DNA from: Anabaena cylindrica PCC 7122
Lineage (GTDB): Bacteria > Cyanobacteriota > Cyanobacteriia > Cyanobacteriales > Nostocaceae
Assembly (NCBI RefSeq): GCF_000317695.1
Contig: NC_019771.1
Span: forward strand, 2,980,001 to 3,044,000
Direction: 5' to 3'
DNA: 64,000 nucleotides
A program made the translations under genes and the position numbers. Each line of letters opens with the position of its first letter. Positions within the stretch are counted from its first letter, which is position 1. The notes under the pieces were generated by a model. The model worked only from the letters and a program-made list of their open reading frames with translations, had not been told where the DNA came from and did no database searches. Of this stretch, positions 16,776-25,031 are shown piece by piece.

Positions 16776-17134
16776 TTTTTTAATATTTCTTGATTTTTTG
16801 TAATTAAGTATAAATCAAAGTCTATAAATTCCATATCTATAATTTCTTTCATTATAAAATAATGTTTTACATATAGTAACAGAGGTAATTCACCCTGGAT
16901 TTCTTTTTCATAAATTACCTGATATAGTTTTTTTCTCTTAATCAACTTTTCAAGTAACTTTTCTAATTCCTCTTTAAGCTGACTAAGAGATATTTGCCGA
17001 CTATTAGCCAACTCGATCATTTCCGCAATTGCTTCATCTTGCGGGTTAGCATTATTTAAGCATCTGTTCAGGACTTGTATCCTTTCCTGAATGCTGTCAA
17101 TCATCTCCTGTGGGAATGTAAAGGTGTGCAGCAT
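16772..17134 (-). CDS. Hypothetical first gene of the Doc operon, coiled-coil protein
   Basis: The 120-residue product has no recognised family. Residues 8-70 are strongly helical (ERIQVLNRCLNNANPQDEAI, then QLKEELEKLLEKLIKRKKLY), probably a coiled coil; the C-terminus is hydrophobic and acidic (MKEIIDMEFIDFDLYLITKN). It starts the three-gene unit and overlaps the putative antitoxin gene by 4 bases. Tight coupling suggests that it belongs to the toxin-antitoxin module, perhaps as a third regulator; this is inference only. Confidence 0.55.
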   Translation of the reverse strand: MLHTFTFPQEMIDSIQERIQVLNRCLNNANPQDEAIAEMIELANSRQISLSQLKEELEKLLEKLIKRKKLYQVIYEKEIQGELPLLLYVKHYFIMKEIIDMEFIDFDLYLITKNQEILKK

Positions 17135-17166
17135 ATTTTATCTGTAATTCAGATTTAGGGAATTTG

Positions 17167-17195
17167 CTCGTTCCTAGATTTTACCTGGGAACGAG
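17167..17195. repeat. Short inverted repeat, relic of the CTCGTTCC element
   Basis: CTCGTTCCTAG and CTGGGAACGAG face each other across seven bases; only one position differs from perfect inversion. The ends match those of the two 142-base repeats at 15.1-15.5 kb, so it looks like a deletion derivative. It lies 15 bases past the flv1 stop and could end that transcript. Confidence 0.65.
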
Positions 17196-17209
17196 ATCAG
17201 GAGTATTAT

Positions 17210-18919
17210 TTAATAATAACTCGCCGATTTGCGATGATGTACAGCAGTCACAGCATCTTGATTTAACACTTTCCCATCATTAACAGTTGCATAAACCAAC
17301 CAATGATCACCGGCTTCCATACGACTTTGGACAGAACATTCGAGGTAAGCTAAAGCACCGTTGAGAATAATACCACCATTACTAGCTTCTTCTGTTTCCA
17401 AACCCGCAAATCTATCTTGTCCGGGGGCGTAAACCTTCATGAACTGCTTGCGTATTTCCCTGCCTTCAGCTAAGATATTGACGACAAATTGATTACCAGT
17501 GTAGGTTAGAGTTTCCATAGCCCGTTCTTTAGCTACCGCAATGGTTAAACCAGGAGGGTTAAAGCTGGCTTGTGTTACCCAAGATGCTAACATTCCTGTT
17601 TTCACTTCTCCTTGAGTTGCGGTGACAACACACAGAGAACCAACTATCCGTCCAACTGCTTGTTCTACATTAGTAGCGGGTTGTTTAGCCACAACTGCTC
17701 TTTTCGCGGCGCGTTTTAGTGCTTGGGCGAAATCGGTTCCGGCTTCTTCACAGGTTTGTAGGGTGACTTCGTTGGGTTTGAACTTGACGCGAATGGTGTC
17801 AAAACCAAATCTGTAACCTGCGTCTTTGAGTTTTCCTTCAATTAAATCAACGGCTTCTCCACTCCAACCAAAAGAACCAAAAACCCCAGCTAATTTATTA
17901 TTTGTAGCGGTAGAAAGAACAATTCCTAAAGCTGTTTGGACTGGTGTAGGTGCGTGTCCACCTAATGTGGGAGAACCAATGACAAAACCGGCGCACTTTT
18001 CAACTGCGGCTTTGATTTCTTCGGGTTCGGTAAATTCGCAGTTAATTGACTCGACACTAACACCTGCTTTGGTTATACCACGTGCGATCGCTTGAGCTAC
18101 AGTTGCAGTATTCCCATAAGCAGAAGCATAAATCAAAGCCACCCTCATATCAGCGTTGGTTTGCTGTTGAGTCCATTCCCGATAAGAGTGGGTTAATCCT
18201 TGTAAGGCATATCTTACCAAAGGTCCATGACCAGTGGCGTATAATCTAATTGGTAAATCTGCCAATTTATCTAAAGCTGTTTCTACTTGTCTGGCGTGGG
18301 GAGCCATGAGACAATCGAAATAATAACGCCTATCTTCGTTAAAGACTTCCCAACCTTCATCAAATACTTGGTCGCCGCAAATATGCGCCCCAAATAACTT
18401 ATCAGAAAATAATATTTCTGTTTGGGGATCATAAGTACAAAGTTCATCTGCATAACGGGGATTAGGTGTAGGAATAAATTGCAGATCATGTCCTTTACCT
18501 AAATCTAGGGTTTCGTCTCCCCGCATTACTAGAATTGGTAAATCCTGATTTTCCAATGCTGCTTTTAAATTTATAGCTCCGGGATTTGAACAAACAAAAG
18601 TAATTTGTGGGGCAATTTCTCGTAACGTTTTTAATGTCGCAGCCCGGTTAGGATTGACGTGACCAAGAATTACATAGTCAACGGCTTTAATATCAATCCG
18701 TTGTTGTAAAGCTTGGAGATAAATTTCGGTGAAAGTTTCCCCTGGTGGGTCAATTAAGGCAATTTTATCACCTTGAATTAAAAAAGAATTCGCTGTTGTG
18801 CCTTTAGCTAGAGCGTATTCTATTTCAAATCGTAACCTTGTCCAACTGCGCGATCTTAATATTGTTGTATCTGTCCCAATTGGCAGAATTTGTACATCAC
18901 GGGGTTTAGTATTTTCCAT
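17210..18919 (-). CDS. Diflavin flavodiiron protein, Flv1-like
   Basis: Flv1 works with Flv3 in reducing O2 to water with electrons from photosystem I, protecting it under fluctuating light. Order: beta-lactamase-like domain (1-260), flavodoxin domain for FMN (about 263-410, VALIYASAYGNTATVAQAI), flavin reductase domain (about 425-569, GSLCVVTATQGEVKTGMLAS). The metal-ligand motif is replaced by GHVNPNRAAT in place of H-X-E-X-D-H, the substitution that separates Flv1 from Flv3. It is downstream of the Flv3-like gene with a 190-base gap. The adjacent pair resembles the heterocyst flv1B-flv3B layout, but the paralogue cannot be assigned by eye. Confidence 0.88.
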   Translation of the reverse strand: MENTKPRDVQILPIGTDTTILRSRSWTRLRFEIEYALAKGTTANSFLIQGDKIALIDPPGETFTEIYLQALQQRIDIKAVDYVILGHVNPNRAATLKTLREIAPQITFVCSNPGAINLKAALENQDLPILVMRGDETLDLGKGHDLQFIPTPNPRYADELCTYDPQTEILFSDKLFGAHICGDQVFDEGWEVFNEDRRYYFDCLMAPHARQVETALDKLADLPIRLYATGHGPLVRYALQGLTHSYREWTQQQTNADMRVALIYASAYGNTATVAQAIARGITKAGVSVESINCEFTEPEEIKAAVEKCAGFVIGSPTLGGHAPTPVQTALGIVLSTATNNKLAGVFGSFGWSGEAVDLIEGKLKDAGYRFGFDTIRVKFKPNEVTLQTCEEAGTDFAQALKRAAKRAVVAKQPATNVEQAVGRIVGSLCVVTATQGEVKTGMLASWVTQASFNPPGLTIAVAKERAMETLTYTGNQFVVNILAEGREIRKQFMKVYAPGQDRFAGLETEEASNGGIILNGALAYLECSVQSRMEAGDHWLVYATVNDGKVLNQDAVTAVHHRKSASYY

Positions 18920-19080
18920 AATTTGCTGATATGTGATTGATAATTTGTAATTTTTCTAGCTATCTTCAATGATTTGTCAAGAATCTATTTTTTCGTGGTC
19001 ATAATTATAGCAATGGTGAACATTGCCCACCCCACAAGGTAATTAATAATTCATAATTCGCAATTTTTAAGTTCTCTTCA

Positions 19081-19111
19081 ATTACGAATTACGAATTACA
19101 AATTACGAATT
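19081..19111. repeat. ATTACGA heptamer repeat at the flv3 stop
   Basis: Four copies of ATTACGA/ATTACAA run directly into the flv3 stop codon (19110-19112). Same family as 728-766. Confidence 0.75.
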
Positions 19112-20858
19112 AATAGTGGTTTCCGACTTTGCGATGGTGTACTGCTGTAAGTGCGTCAGGATTTGATACTCTTCCAGCGTAAACTGTGCTGAATACTGCC
19201 CAATGATCGCCGCAGTCCATTCTGCTGACTACTTCACATTCCATGTATGCTAGGGCATCACCTAAAATGGGCGCACCGTTTTCTGCTGGTTGGGTTTTGA
19301 CTCCTTCAAAACGATCTGCACCGGGGGCGAATCGTTTTAAGAAGTGTTTCATTAATGGTTGATAGTTACCTTCTTCTAATACGTTGAGAACGAAGCGATC
19401 GCCTACTTGCATAAGTGATTCAATTGCTCGGTCTTTGGCTACAGCGATGGAAAACCCTAATGGTTTAAAGCTGGCTTGACTTACCCAAGAAGCTAACATG
19501 GCGCTAGATACATCGCCTTTTTTGGCTGTGATGATATATAAACCGCCGCTAATTCTCCCCAAGGCTTTATCTAAGTCAGCACCAAGAGATTTCATGGCTT
19601 TGATGCTTTTATCTCTTGTTACCCACTGTCCTAAGTCGGTTCCGGCTTCTTCGCATTTTTTGAAAGTGTTTTCTGTTGGTGTTTCCCGAATTTCAATTAC
19701 GGGGAAAGCAACATTTAAACCCGCAGATCGGAATTTATTTAAAATTGGGTAAGTGGGTTCATCATTTCCACCACCGGTTTCAAAAATACCGATCGCTTGT
19801 TTTTCTTTGGCAGAACCTAAAACGGTGCTTAGTGCAGCTTGAATTGTAGGGTTTTCAGTGGCTGGGGGCATTCCCACAACTATACCTGTACAGCGTCCTA
19901 CCAGTTCCCGCAACTCTTGTAAATCAACTGCTCCACCCAAATCTATCATTTCCACCGCTACGCCAGTTTTAGTGATACCATTGGCGATTGATTGCGCCAA
20001 GCGATCGCTATAGCCATACTCGGAAACGTAAAATATCCCTACTGGTGTTTCGGCCTTGGTTTGCCCTTGACTCCAACTGCGATAACGTCCCGTTAGTTCC
20101 TCGACATTGTGGTAGAGTAACGGCCCGTGTCCAGTAGCAATCATCTTGATAGTTTTCAATTCTGCCATCCGCTTCATCGCCGACAACACGGAACGGGAAT
20201 TTGGCCCCATCAAGCAATCGTAGTAATATTTAAAATCTTCTTCAATTGCAGCCAAGTCATCATCAAAGGTGCTTTCTGTGCAGTAATGCAAGCCAAAAGC
20301 ATCGCAAGTGAAGAGAGTTTGGGTTTTGTGGTCAAAGCTGAAAATGGTGTCAGGCCAGTGTAAATTAGGGGCAATGACGAATTCAAATTCATGACCATTT
20401 CCTAAATCCAAGCGATCTCCATTTTTGACAATTCGCCGTTTAAAAGGTCGATGTACCAAATCTTCTAAAAACTGAATCGCCACCTTAGAACCGACTACAG
20501 TAATATCAGGAGCCATTTGCAGCAAATCTTTAACCAAGCCGCTGTGGTCTGGTTCTGTATGGCTGATTATTAAAAAATTTATGTCTTCAGGATTGATTAA
20601 ACCCGTGAGTGTATCAAAATAGAGCTGACGAAACTTTTCGTGAGACGTATCGACTAAAGCAATTTGCTCACCACGAATCAGAAAAGAGTTGTATGTTGTA
20701 CCGTTTTGTAGACCAAACTCAATATCAAAGCGATCGCGATCCCAATCCAAAGACCTAATCGCCGTCGTATCTTCAGCAATTTCAACAGTCTGTATGGTGA
20801 GACGTTTTTCTGGGGCTGGATTTCCCTGCCCTTCATGTTTATCGGTGAGTAACACCAT
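19110..20858 (-). CDS. Diflavin flavodiiron protein, Flv3-like
   Basis: The partner of Flv1 in light-dependent O2 photoreduction. Unlike the downstream paralogue, the diiron ligand motif is intact: SHTEPDHSG, then HWPDTIF and a later ATGHGPLL. The flavodoxin domain (VGIFYVSEYGYSDRLAQSIA) and flavin reductase domain (GGLYIITAKKGDVSSAMLAS) follow. I start at the ATG at 20858 (582 residues) because GGAGGGGAG lies just upstream; the open frame reaches 20876 but would read through that site. Gene order is flv3 then flv1, probably one operon. Confidence 0.9.
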   Translation of the reverse strand: MVLLTDKHEGQGNPAPEKRLTIQTVEIAEDTTAIRSLDWDRDRFDIEFGLQNGTTYNSFLIRGEQIALVDTSHEKFRQLYFDTLTGLINPEDINFLIISHTEPDHSGLVKDLLQMAPDITVVGSKVAIQFLEDLVHRPFKRRIVKNGDRLDLGNGHEFEFVIAPNLHWPDTIFSFDHKTQTLFTCDAFGLHYCTESTFDDDLAAIEEDFKYYYDCLMGPNSRSVLSAMKRMAELKTIKMIATGHGPLLYHNVEELTGRYRSWSQGQTKAETPVGIFYVSEYGYSDRLAQSIANGITKTGVAVEMIDLGGAVDLQELRELVGRCTGIVVGMPPATENPTIQAALSTVLGSAKEKQAIGIFETGGGNDEPTYPILNKFRSAGLNVAFPVIEIRETPTENTFKKCEEAGTDLGQWVTRDKSIKAMKSLGADLDKALGRISGGLYIITAKKGDVSSAMLASWVSQASFKPLGFSIAVAKDRAIESLMQVGDRFVLNVLEEGNYQPLMKHFLKRFAPGADRFEGVKTQPAENGAPILGDALAYMECEVVSRMDCGDHWAVFSTVYAGRVSNPDALTAVHHRKVGNHY

Positions 20859-20968
20859 AACTCCCCTCCTTGACAAAATGAGTATTTATTCCTCTTGCTT
20901 TATTGTGACACGGGTTGAATATTAGTTTTTCTTAAAAAACCTATGGCTGACTTAAGAAACTTAAAACT

Positions 20969-21757
20969 GTGAACGAAAACCGTTGGTTAGCATTGATGAT
21001 TGGTAATTCCCGCTTGCATTGGGCTTTATTTATCAACCAAACTCTCCACTCAACCTGGCATACACCTCATATATCAGAGTCTGATATACAACAGTTAGCT
21101 CAAACAAATACTTTTCCTCTCTCACCATCTTCTTCTATCCCCATCTTCCTCTCTCCCCATCTCACCATCACTCTCGTTTTAGCCTCCGTAGTTCCTAGTC
21201 AAACACAACTTTGGCAAACTTACCCCAATGTCCGTTTAATTAGCTTAAACAACATCCCCCTCCAGGGTATGTATCCCACTCTAGGAATTGACCGCGCCCT
21301 GGCTTTATATGGAGCCGGCAAAAAATGGGGTTTTCCCATATTAGTGATTGATGCCGGCACAGCACTGACTTTTACAGGTGCAGATGCTAATCAGCGTTTA
21401 ATTGGAGGCGCGATTTTGCCAGGTTTAGGTTTACAATTAACAACACTCGGTCAAAAAACCGGACAATTACCATTATTAAAAACCAGTGAAATCATAGAAT
21501 TACCACCACGGTTTGCCATGAACACACCAGAAGCAATTCAAAGTGGAGTAATTTACACATTATTAGCAGGAATTAAAGATTTTGTTGAATCTTGGTTGTC
21601 TTTATTTCCTGACAGCAAAATCGTAATTACCGGAGGAGATAGTAATTTGTTAACAACCTATTTAAAAGCCAGATTTCCAGACATAGCAGCAAGGTTAATT
21701 GCCGAGACAAATTTGATTTTTTTAGGAATGGCAAAAATCTTATTTGGGAATAGTTAA
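20969..21757 (+). CDS. coaX: Type III pantothenate kinase
   Basis: CoaX phosphorylates pantothenate in the first step of coenzyme A synthesis. It has the ASKHA fold: an N-terminal phosphate loop in LALMIGNSRLHWALF (usually D-X-G-N-S/T; here Met-Ile replaces the acid), the TLGIDRALALYGAG block with the catalytic region, LVIDAGTALTFTGADANQRL, GGAILPGLGLQ, and IVITGGDS near the end. It is GTG-started (20969), 262 residues, in normal range. It is divergent from flv3, 110 bases away, so they may share a control region. Confidence 0.9.
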   Translation: MNENRWLALMIGNSRLHWALFINQTLHSTWHTPHISESDIQQLAQTNTFPLSPSSSIPIFLSPHLTITLVLASVVPSQTQLWQTYPNVRLISLNNIPLQGMYPTLGIDRALALYGAGKKWGFPILVIDAGTALTFTGADANQRLIGGAILPGLGLQLTTLGQKTGQLPLLKTSEIIELPPRFAMNTPEAIQSGVIYTLLAGIKDFVESWLSLFPDSKIVITGGDSNLLTTYLKARFPDIAARLIAETNLIFLGMAKILFGNS

Positions 21758-21842
21758 GAGAAATATGAATTTTTAACGTAAGTAAACATAACAAGTTACA
21801 GATGACATAGAATAGAGATAGCAGTTTACACCTCATGAAATT

Positions 21843-22268
21843 ATGCCTAAAACATTAATGATTGATGTTATTATGCAGCAGTTAGACGCTCTTTCTGTAG
21901 AGGAGCTACTAGAAGTGAGAGCCAAAGTCAATGCTTTGATTCCAGTTAAATCATCTCGGTTAGCAAATATTGAGAATGCTAAAAGCCATTTTAATGAAGC
22001 ACTCGAAAGATCTGCTCTCTTATTAGAGGTGTCAAAATTAGTGACTAGTAACGAATGTCCAGATAAATGGCTGATCCTCAAAATTCGAGAAAGTTTCGCC
22101 CCAGTGGTTGAATTAGAAGTCAATACAATCCATACAGATAATTCTTTTAATTCTTTAGAAAAATTCATAGAACTGGTAGATGAATGGATGGCTGATGAAT
22201 CCGATTATGACCAAAAAACCTATCCTCAAATCGAAGCTGCTTTAAACCAAAATCGGCTTGTATTTTAG
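21843..22268 (+). CDS. Putative antitoxin of a PIN-type toxin-antitoxin pair
   Basis: A 141-residue protein followed 12 bases later by a PIN-domain gene. The C-terminal stretch FIELVDEWMADESDYDQKTY ending in NQNRLVF looks like the toxin-binding end of cyanobacterial antitoxins. The N-terminal third is a helical segment (MQQLDALSVEELLEVRAKVN), which could mediate dimerisation. No ribbon-helix-helix or AbrB motif is clear, so the DNA-binding mode is unknown. Confidence 0.65.
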   Translation: MPKTLMIDVIMQQLDALSVEELLEVRAKVNALIPVKSSRLANIENAKSHFNEALERSALLLEVSKLVTSNECPDKWLILKIRESFAPVVELEVNTIHTDNSFNSLEKFIELVDEWMADESDYDQKTYPQIEAALNQNRLVF

Positions 22269-22280
22269 CAGCAAAAATGA

Positions 22281-22766
22281 ATGAGTGAAATTACAGAACC
22301 AAAGAGTAGAGTTATCTTGTTAGATACTCATCCACTGAGCAAAGTAACCCATCCTAAAATAGATCCAAAAGTACAGCAGTGGTTGAAATCTTTAGGAGAT
22401 AATAAAACTGTAATACGTGTGCCAGAAATAGCTGACTACGAGCTTCGACGTGAACTAATCAGAGAAGATAAGAAAAAGAGTTTAGATCGTCTTGATGCAC
22501 TCAGCCAAACTTTTCTTATTCCCATAACTCCTGAAACAATGCGAAAAGCAGCAGAGTTATGGGCATGGGTAAGAAACCAGGGAAAACCCACAGCAAGTAA
22601 TGACAGTTTAGACGGTGATGTTATTCTTGCTGCTCAGGCAATTATGCAACTAAAGAGTTTTGATGAAGTCATTGTTGTGACAACAAATTTAAAACACATA
22701 TCACGATTTGCAAGCGAAGGAATATCTGTCGAAGATTGGCAGCAAACTTTAGATAATGTTGTTTAA
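22281..22766 (+). CDS. PIN-domain ribonuclease, VapC-like toxin
   Basis: PIN toxins cut RNA using a cluster of acidic residues and Mg2+. Here the first acid is in VILLDTHPLSKVTHP (residues 11-25), a second acidic cluster is in IADYELRRELIRED, a third in SNDSLDGDVILAAQA, and a final Asn lies in VVTTNLKHISRF. The 161-residue length is normal. It overlaps no gene but sits 12 bases after the putative antitoxin. The catalytic residues look intact. Confidence 0.8.
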   Translation: MSEITEPKSRVILLDTHPLSKVTHPKIDPKVQQWLKSLGDNKTVIRVPEIADYELRRELIREDKKKSLDRLDALSQTFLIPITPETMRKAAELWAWVRNQGKPTASNDSLDGDVILAAQAIMQLKSFDEVIVVTTNLKHISRFASEGISVEDWQQTLDNVV

Positions 22767-22806
22767 TTTGAGCCTTGTTTTAACGAGCCACTATATAAAT
22801 TAGCAA

Positions 22807-23622
22807 TTACAAGTTTTCCTTGACAAAATCCCGAATATATCCAGCCACAACCCCAGCACAAGATTCAGGTAAATTATTTTCTGCATGGGCAATTATCTTT
22901 AACTCAGCTTTAGAAATTAGTCGCCCATAAGTATTACTTTTAGCTAAAGCATTTGCTGTATCTTGACCACCTTGCAAAATTAAACAAGGTACTTCTAGAG
23001 AGTACAAACGATTTTGTAATAATTCTGCCTCAATTTCTACTTGCTTTCGGTTAAATAATAACTGACAAGCTGTAGGATATTGCAACAATTTTTGTCTTAG
23101 TTGTAAGTCTTCAGTAATTTTTTGTTCCCAACCAATTAATTTAATTAAAGGCTTTAGTAAGCGTAAAATTTTAACTACCATTGGTGAACAATTAAACAAT
23201 TGCTGCATTTTTTGCCAATGCTGTTCTTGTCCTGCTACCCCTACACCCTCTGGTTCTAACAGTACCAAACCAGATACTTGTTCTGGATATTTTAAAGCAT
23301 AACTAGCTGCAATCCAAGCCCCAATGGAATCTCCTACTAAATAGACTTTTTCTAATTTCACAGCTTGGAGTAATTCAGCTAAACAATCTACTTGTAAATC
23401 TATTGAATGGTGAATATTAGGATTTTCTGATTCACCAAAACCTAATAAATCAGGTGTTAAGCAATGGATATCTTGAGAAAGTAATCGCATGACTGTTACC
23501 CATTGATTACTATCATTCCAAGCACCATGCAAAAAAATTACTGGAGTTCCTTCACCAACTTCGAGCCAGAACAATAGCCCTTGAGAAAGTTTTCTCCGGG
23601 AGTTACGAAATAGTATATCCAT
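22807..23622 (-). CDS. Alpha/beta hydrolase
   Basis: An alpha/beta-fold hydrolase of 271 residues. The oxyanion motif is PVIFLHGAWNDSNQW, and the nucleophile elbow is VYLVGDSIGAWIAAS with Ser in G-D-S-I-G. The acid is probably in LILQGGQDTA, and the terminal His in KIIAHAENNLPES. It has no signal peptide, so it acts in the cytoplasm. Substrate unknown; such genes in cyanobacteria are often related to haloalkane dehalogenase or epoxide hydrolase families, but I cannot place this one. It precedes the NUDIX gene on the opposite side of a 95-base spacer with AAATCTAAAAT repeats. Confidence 0.8.
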   Translation of the reverse strand: MDILFRNSRRKLSQGLLFWLEVGEGTPVIFLHGAWNDSNQWVTVMRLLSQDIHCLTPDLLGFGESENPNIHHSIDLQVDCLAELLQAVKLEKVYLVGDSIGAWIAASYALKYPEQVSGLVLLEPEGVGVAGQEQHWQKMQQLFNCSPMVVKILRLLKPLIKLIGWEQKITEDLQLRQKLLQYPTACQLLFNRKQVEIEAELLQNRLYSLEVPCLILQGGQDTANALAKSNTYGRLISKAELKIIAHAENNLPESCAGVVAGYIRDFVKENL

Positions 23623-23717
23623 ATTAACTTATGCACCAACTATTAACAGATTCTAGATTTTAAATGATAGAGTCCCGATTAAATCTAAAATTCAAAATCT
23701 AAAATCTCTAACTTTTA

Positions 23718-24185
23718 TTATGCCAATGTTGTTAAACCATTTAAATAGTCTTGTAACTGGCGAGCATGGTCATGAGACATCTGTGGTTGAGGTAGGGAAC
23801 TAGGAGAAAAAGCTTGAATTTGCAATACTTCTAAGGAGTCATTAACCTTCATTTCTCCTTGTACTTCTGCTTCAACTGCAATACAAATTGAATGAATTCT
23901 AGGATCTCGATCTGGTGCAGAGTAAACACCAACCAAACGCCGAATTTTCAACAACTCAAGTCCGGTTTCCTCCATTAACTCCCGACGGACTGCGTTAGGA
24001 ATATCCTCTCCCCAATCCACCATACCACCAGGTAAAGACCAGCAACCATCATCTCGCCGTCGAATTAGCACAATTCGACCATCAGGTAAAATCGGGATAA
24101 CACTAGTACCAGTAATGGGATGTCGAAATATAATACCCAATACTGTTTGTCCAAAGTGCCATAAAGAACGTGTTGACTGGATCAC
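23718..24185 (-). CDS. NUDIX hydrolase
   Basis: NUDIX proteins cleave nucleoside diphosphates linked to another group. The complete box is GGMVDWGEDIPNAVRRELME followed by ETG; it matches G-X5-E-X7-R-E-U-X-E-E-X-G-U, with the metal-binding Glu residues present. The protein is 155 residues and begins with a short extension before the first strand (GTSVIPILPDGRIVLIRRRD). The substrate is not predictable. It is a different paralogue from the one at 45.8 kb. Confidence 0.9.
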   Translation of the reverse strand: MIQSTRSLWHFGQTVLGIIFRHPITGTSVIPILPDGRIVLIRRRDDGCWSLPGGMVDWGEDIPNAVRRELMEETGLELLKIRRLVGVYSAPDRDPRIHSICIAVEAEVQGEMKVNDSLEVLQIQAFSPSSLPQPQMSHDHARQLQDYLNGLTTLA

Positions 24186-24661
24186 TGGTGTAAAAATAGC
24201 AAGGATGTTTAAACTGCAAATTTTTGTACTTTCTAGTTTCCTAGTACTGAATATAGACCGATGTCGTTGCAGTGGAATAACTAGGGTTTATGATTTAGGA
24301 TTGCTATATGTTAGCAAAATAAATTCAGGAAAATTTGCCTAAAAATCTGAATTTCTCAAATGTATTGCTGGTTTGAATTATTGACTAATTCTCTAACTAA
24401 ACTGATGTTTGTATTGCATCTATATTGTTGTGGAAATCAAGGAACTACTTGTAATCTCACGGATAGATGAATTACATCTAAATTTTCACTTTTGCAGAAA
24501 TAATTCTAAATTTAGCTTGACATAGACTCCTGTAATACGGTAGACTAGTATACTGTTTCAAGTATATTGATTTTCTGCACTAGGCTAAAAGTATATCAAT
24601 AACATCGGTAGCTGATATTGCCTAGATGCCGATTTTTTTGTTGTTTATTCATGAGGTGAAT
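24186..24661. other. Leader region upstream of a small basic protein gene
   Basis: 475 bases with no credible ORF. The right part holds a sigma-70-like promoter (see 24517-24546). A plus-strand open frame at 24115-24342 is mostly antisense to the NUDIX gene and is not counted. Confidence 0.5.
24517..24546 (+). promoter_or_regulatory. Sigma-70-type promoter of the small basic protein gene
   Basis: TTGACA (24517-24522) and TAGACT (24541-24546) are separated by 18 bases. The start of transcription would fall about 110 bases before the ATG at 24662. Confidence 0.5.
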
Positions 24662-24841
24662 ATGGCCAAGCGCCGTAATCCGAAAAAAGAAAAGGCGCTA
24701 CGGAACCAGGCGTATGCCAGAAAGTTTCGTAAACGGACGACTACAGGAAGAATGCAAAGAAGGTTCCAACAAAGACCACCTAAGAGTGAAGAAGAAGAAG
24801 GAACAGGAGCAGCAGCAGTTGATGGAGCTGAAATGAATTAA
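24662..24841 (+). CDS. Small basic conserved cyanobacterial protein
   Basis: 59 residues, strongly basic in the first 45 (MAKRRNPKKEKALRNQAYAR, FRKRTTTGRMQRRFQQRPP) and acidic at the end (KSEEEEGTGAAAVDGAEMN). The charge split suggests an RNA- or ribosome-binding protein, similar in character to small ribosome-associated proteins, but I know no function. I start at 24662, 8 bases after GAGGTG; the longer frame from 24626 adds a hydrophobic stretch that does not fit. It is followed by a strong hairpin. Confidence 0.7.
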   Translation: MAKRRNPKKEKALRNQAYARKFRKRTTTGRMQRRFQQRPPKSEEEEGTGAAAVDGAEMN

Positions 24842-24880
24842 CTGTTTAAATAACTACTCTTGAATTAATTTTTTATCTTC

Positions 24881-24915
24881 GGGCGTACATTTATTTTATT
24901 TGTACGCCCTTACTT
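24881..24915. terminator. Terminator between the small protein gene and argH
   Basis: GGGCGTACA (24881-24889) and TGTACGCCC (24901-24909) form a 9-base perfect stem with an 11-base AT loop, followed on the plus strand by TTACTTATTT. It can serve both convergent genes. Confidence 0.75.
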
Positions 24916-25031
24916 ATTTAGGGGTTGCTGATAGCGTGGCGTAAGCCATATAAGTCTTTTCGTTAGGGCTAGGAGTCAGGAGGCAGAAGGCAGAAAATGA
25001 ATACAACTCAGCACTCACCACTCGGTACTCA

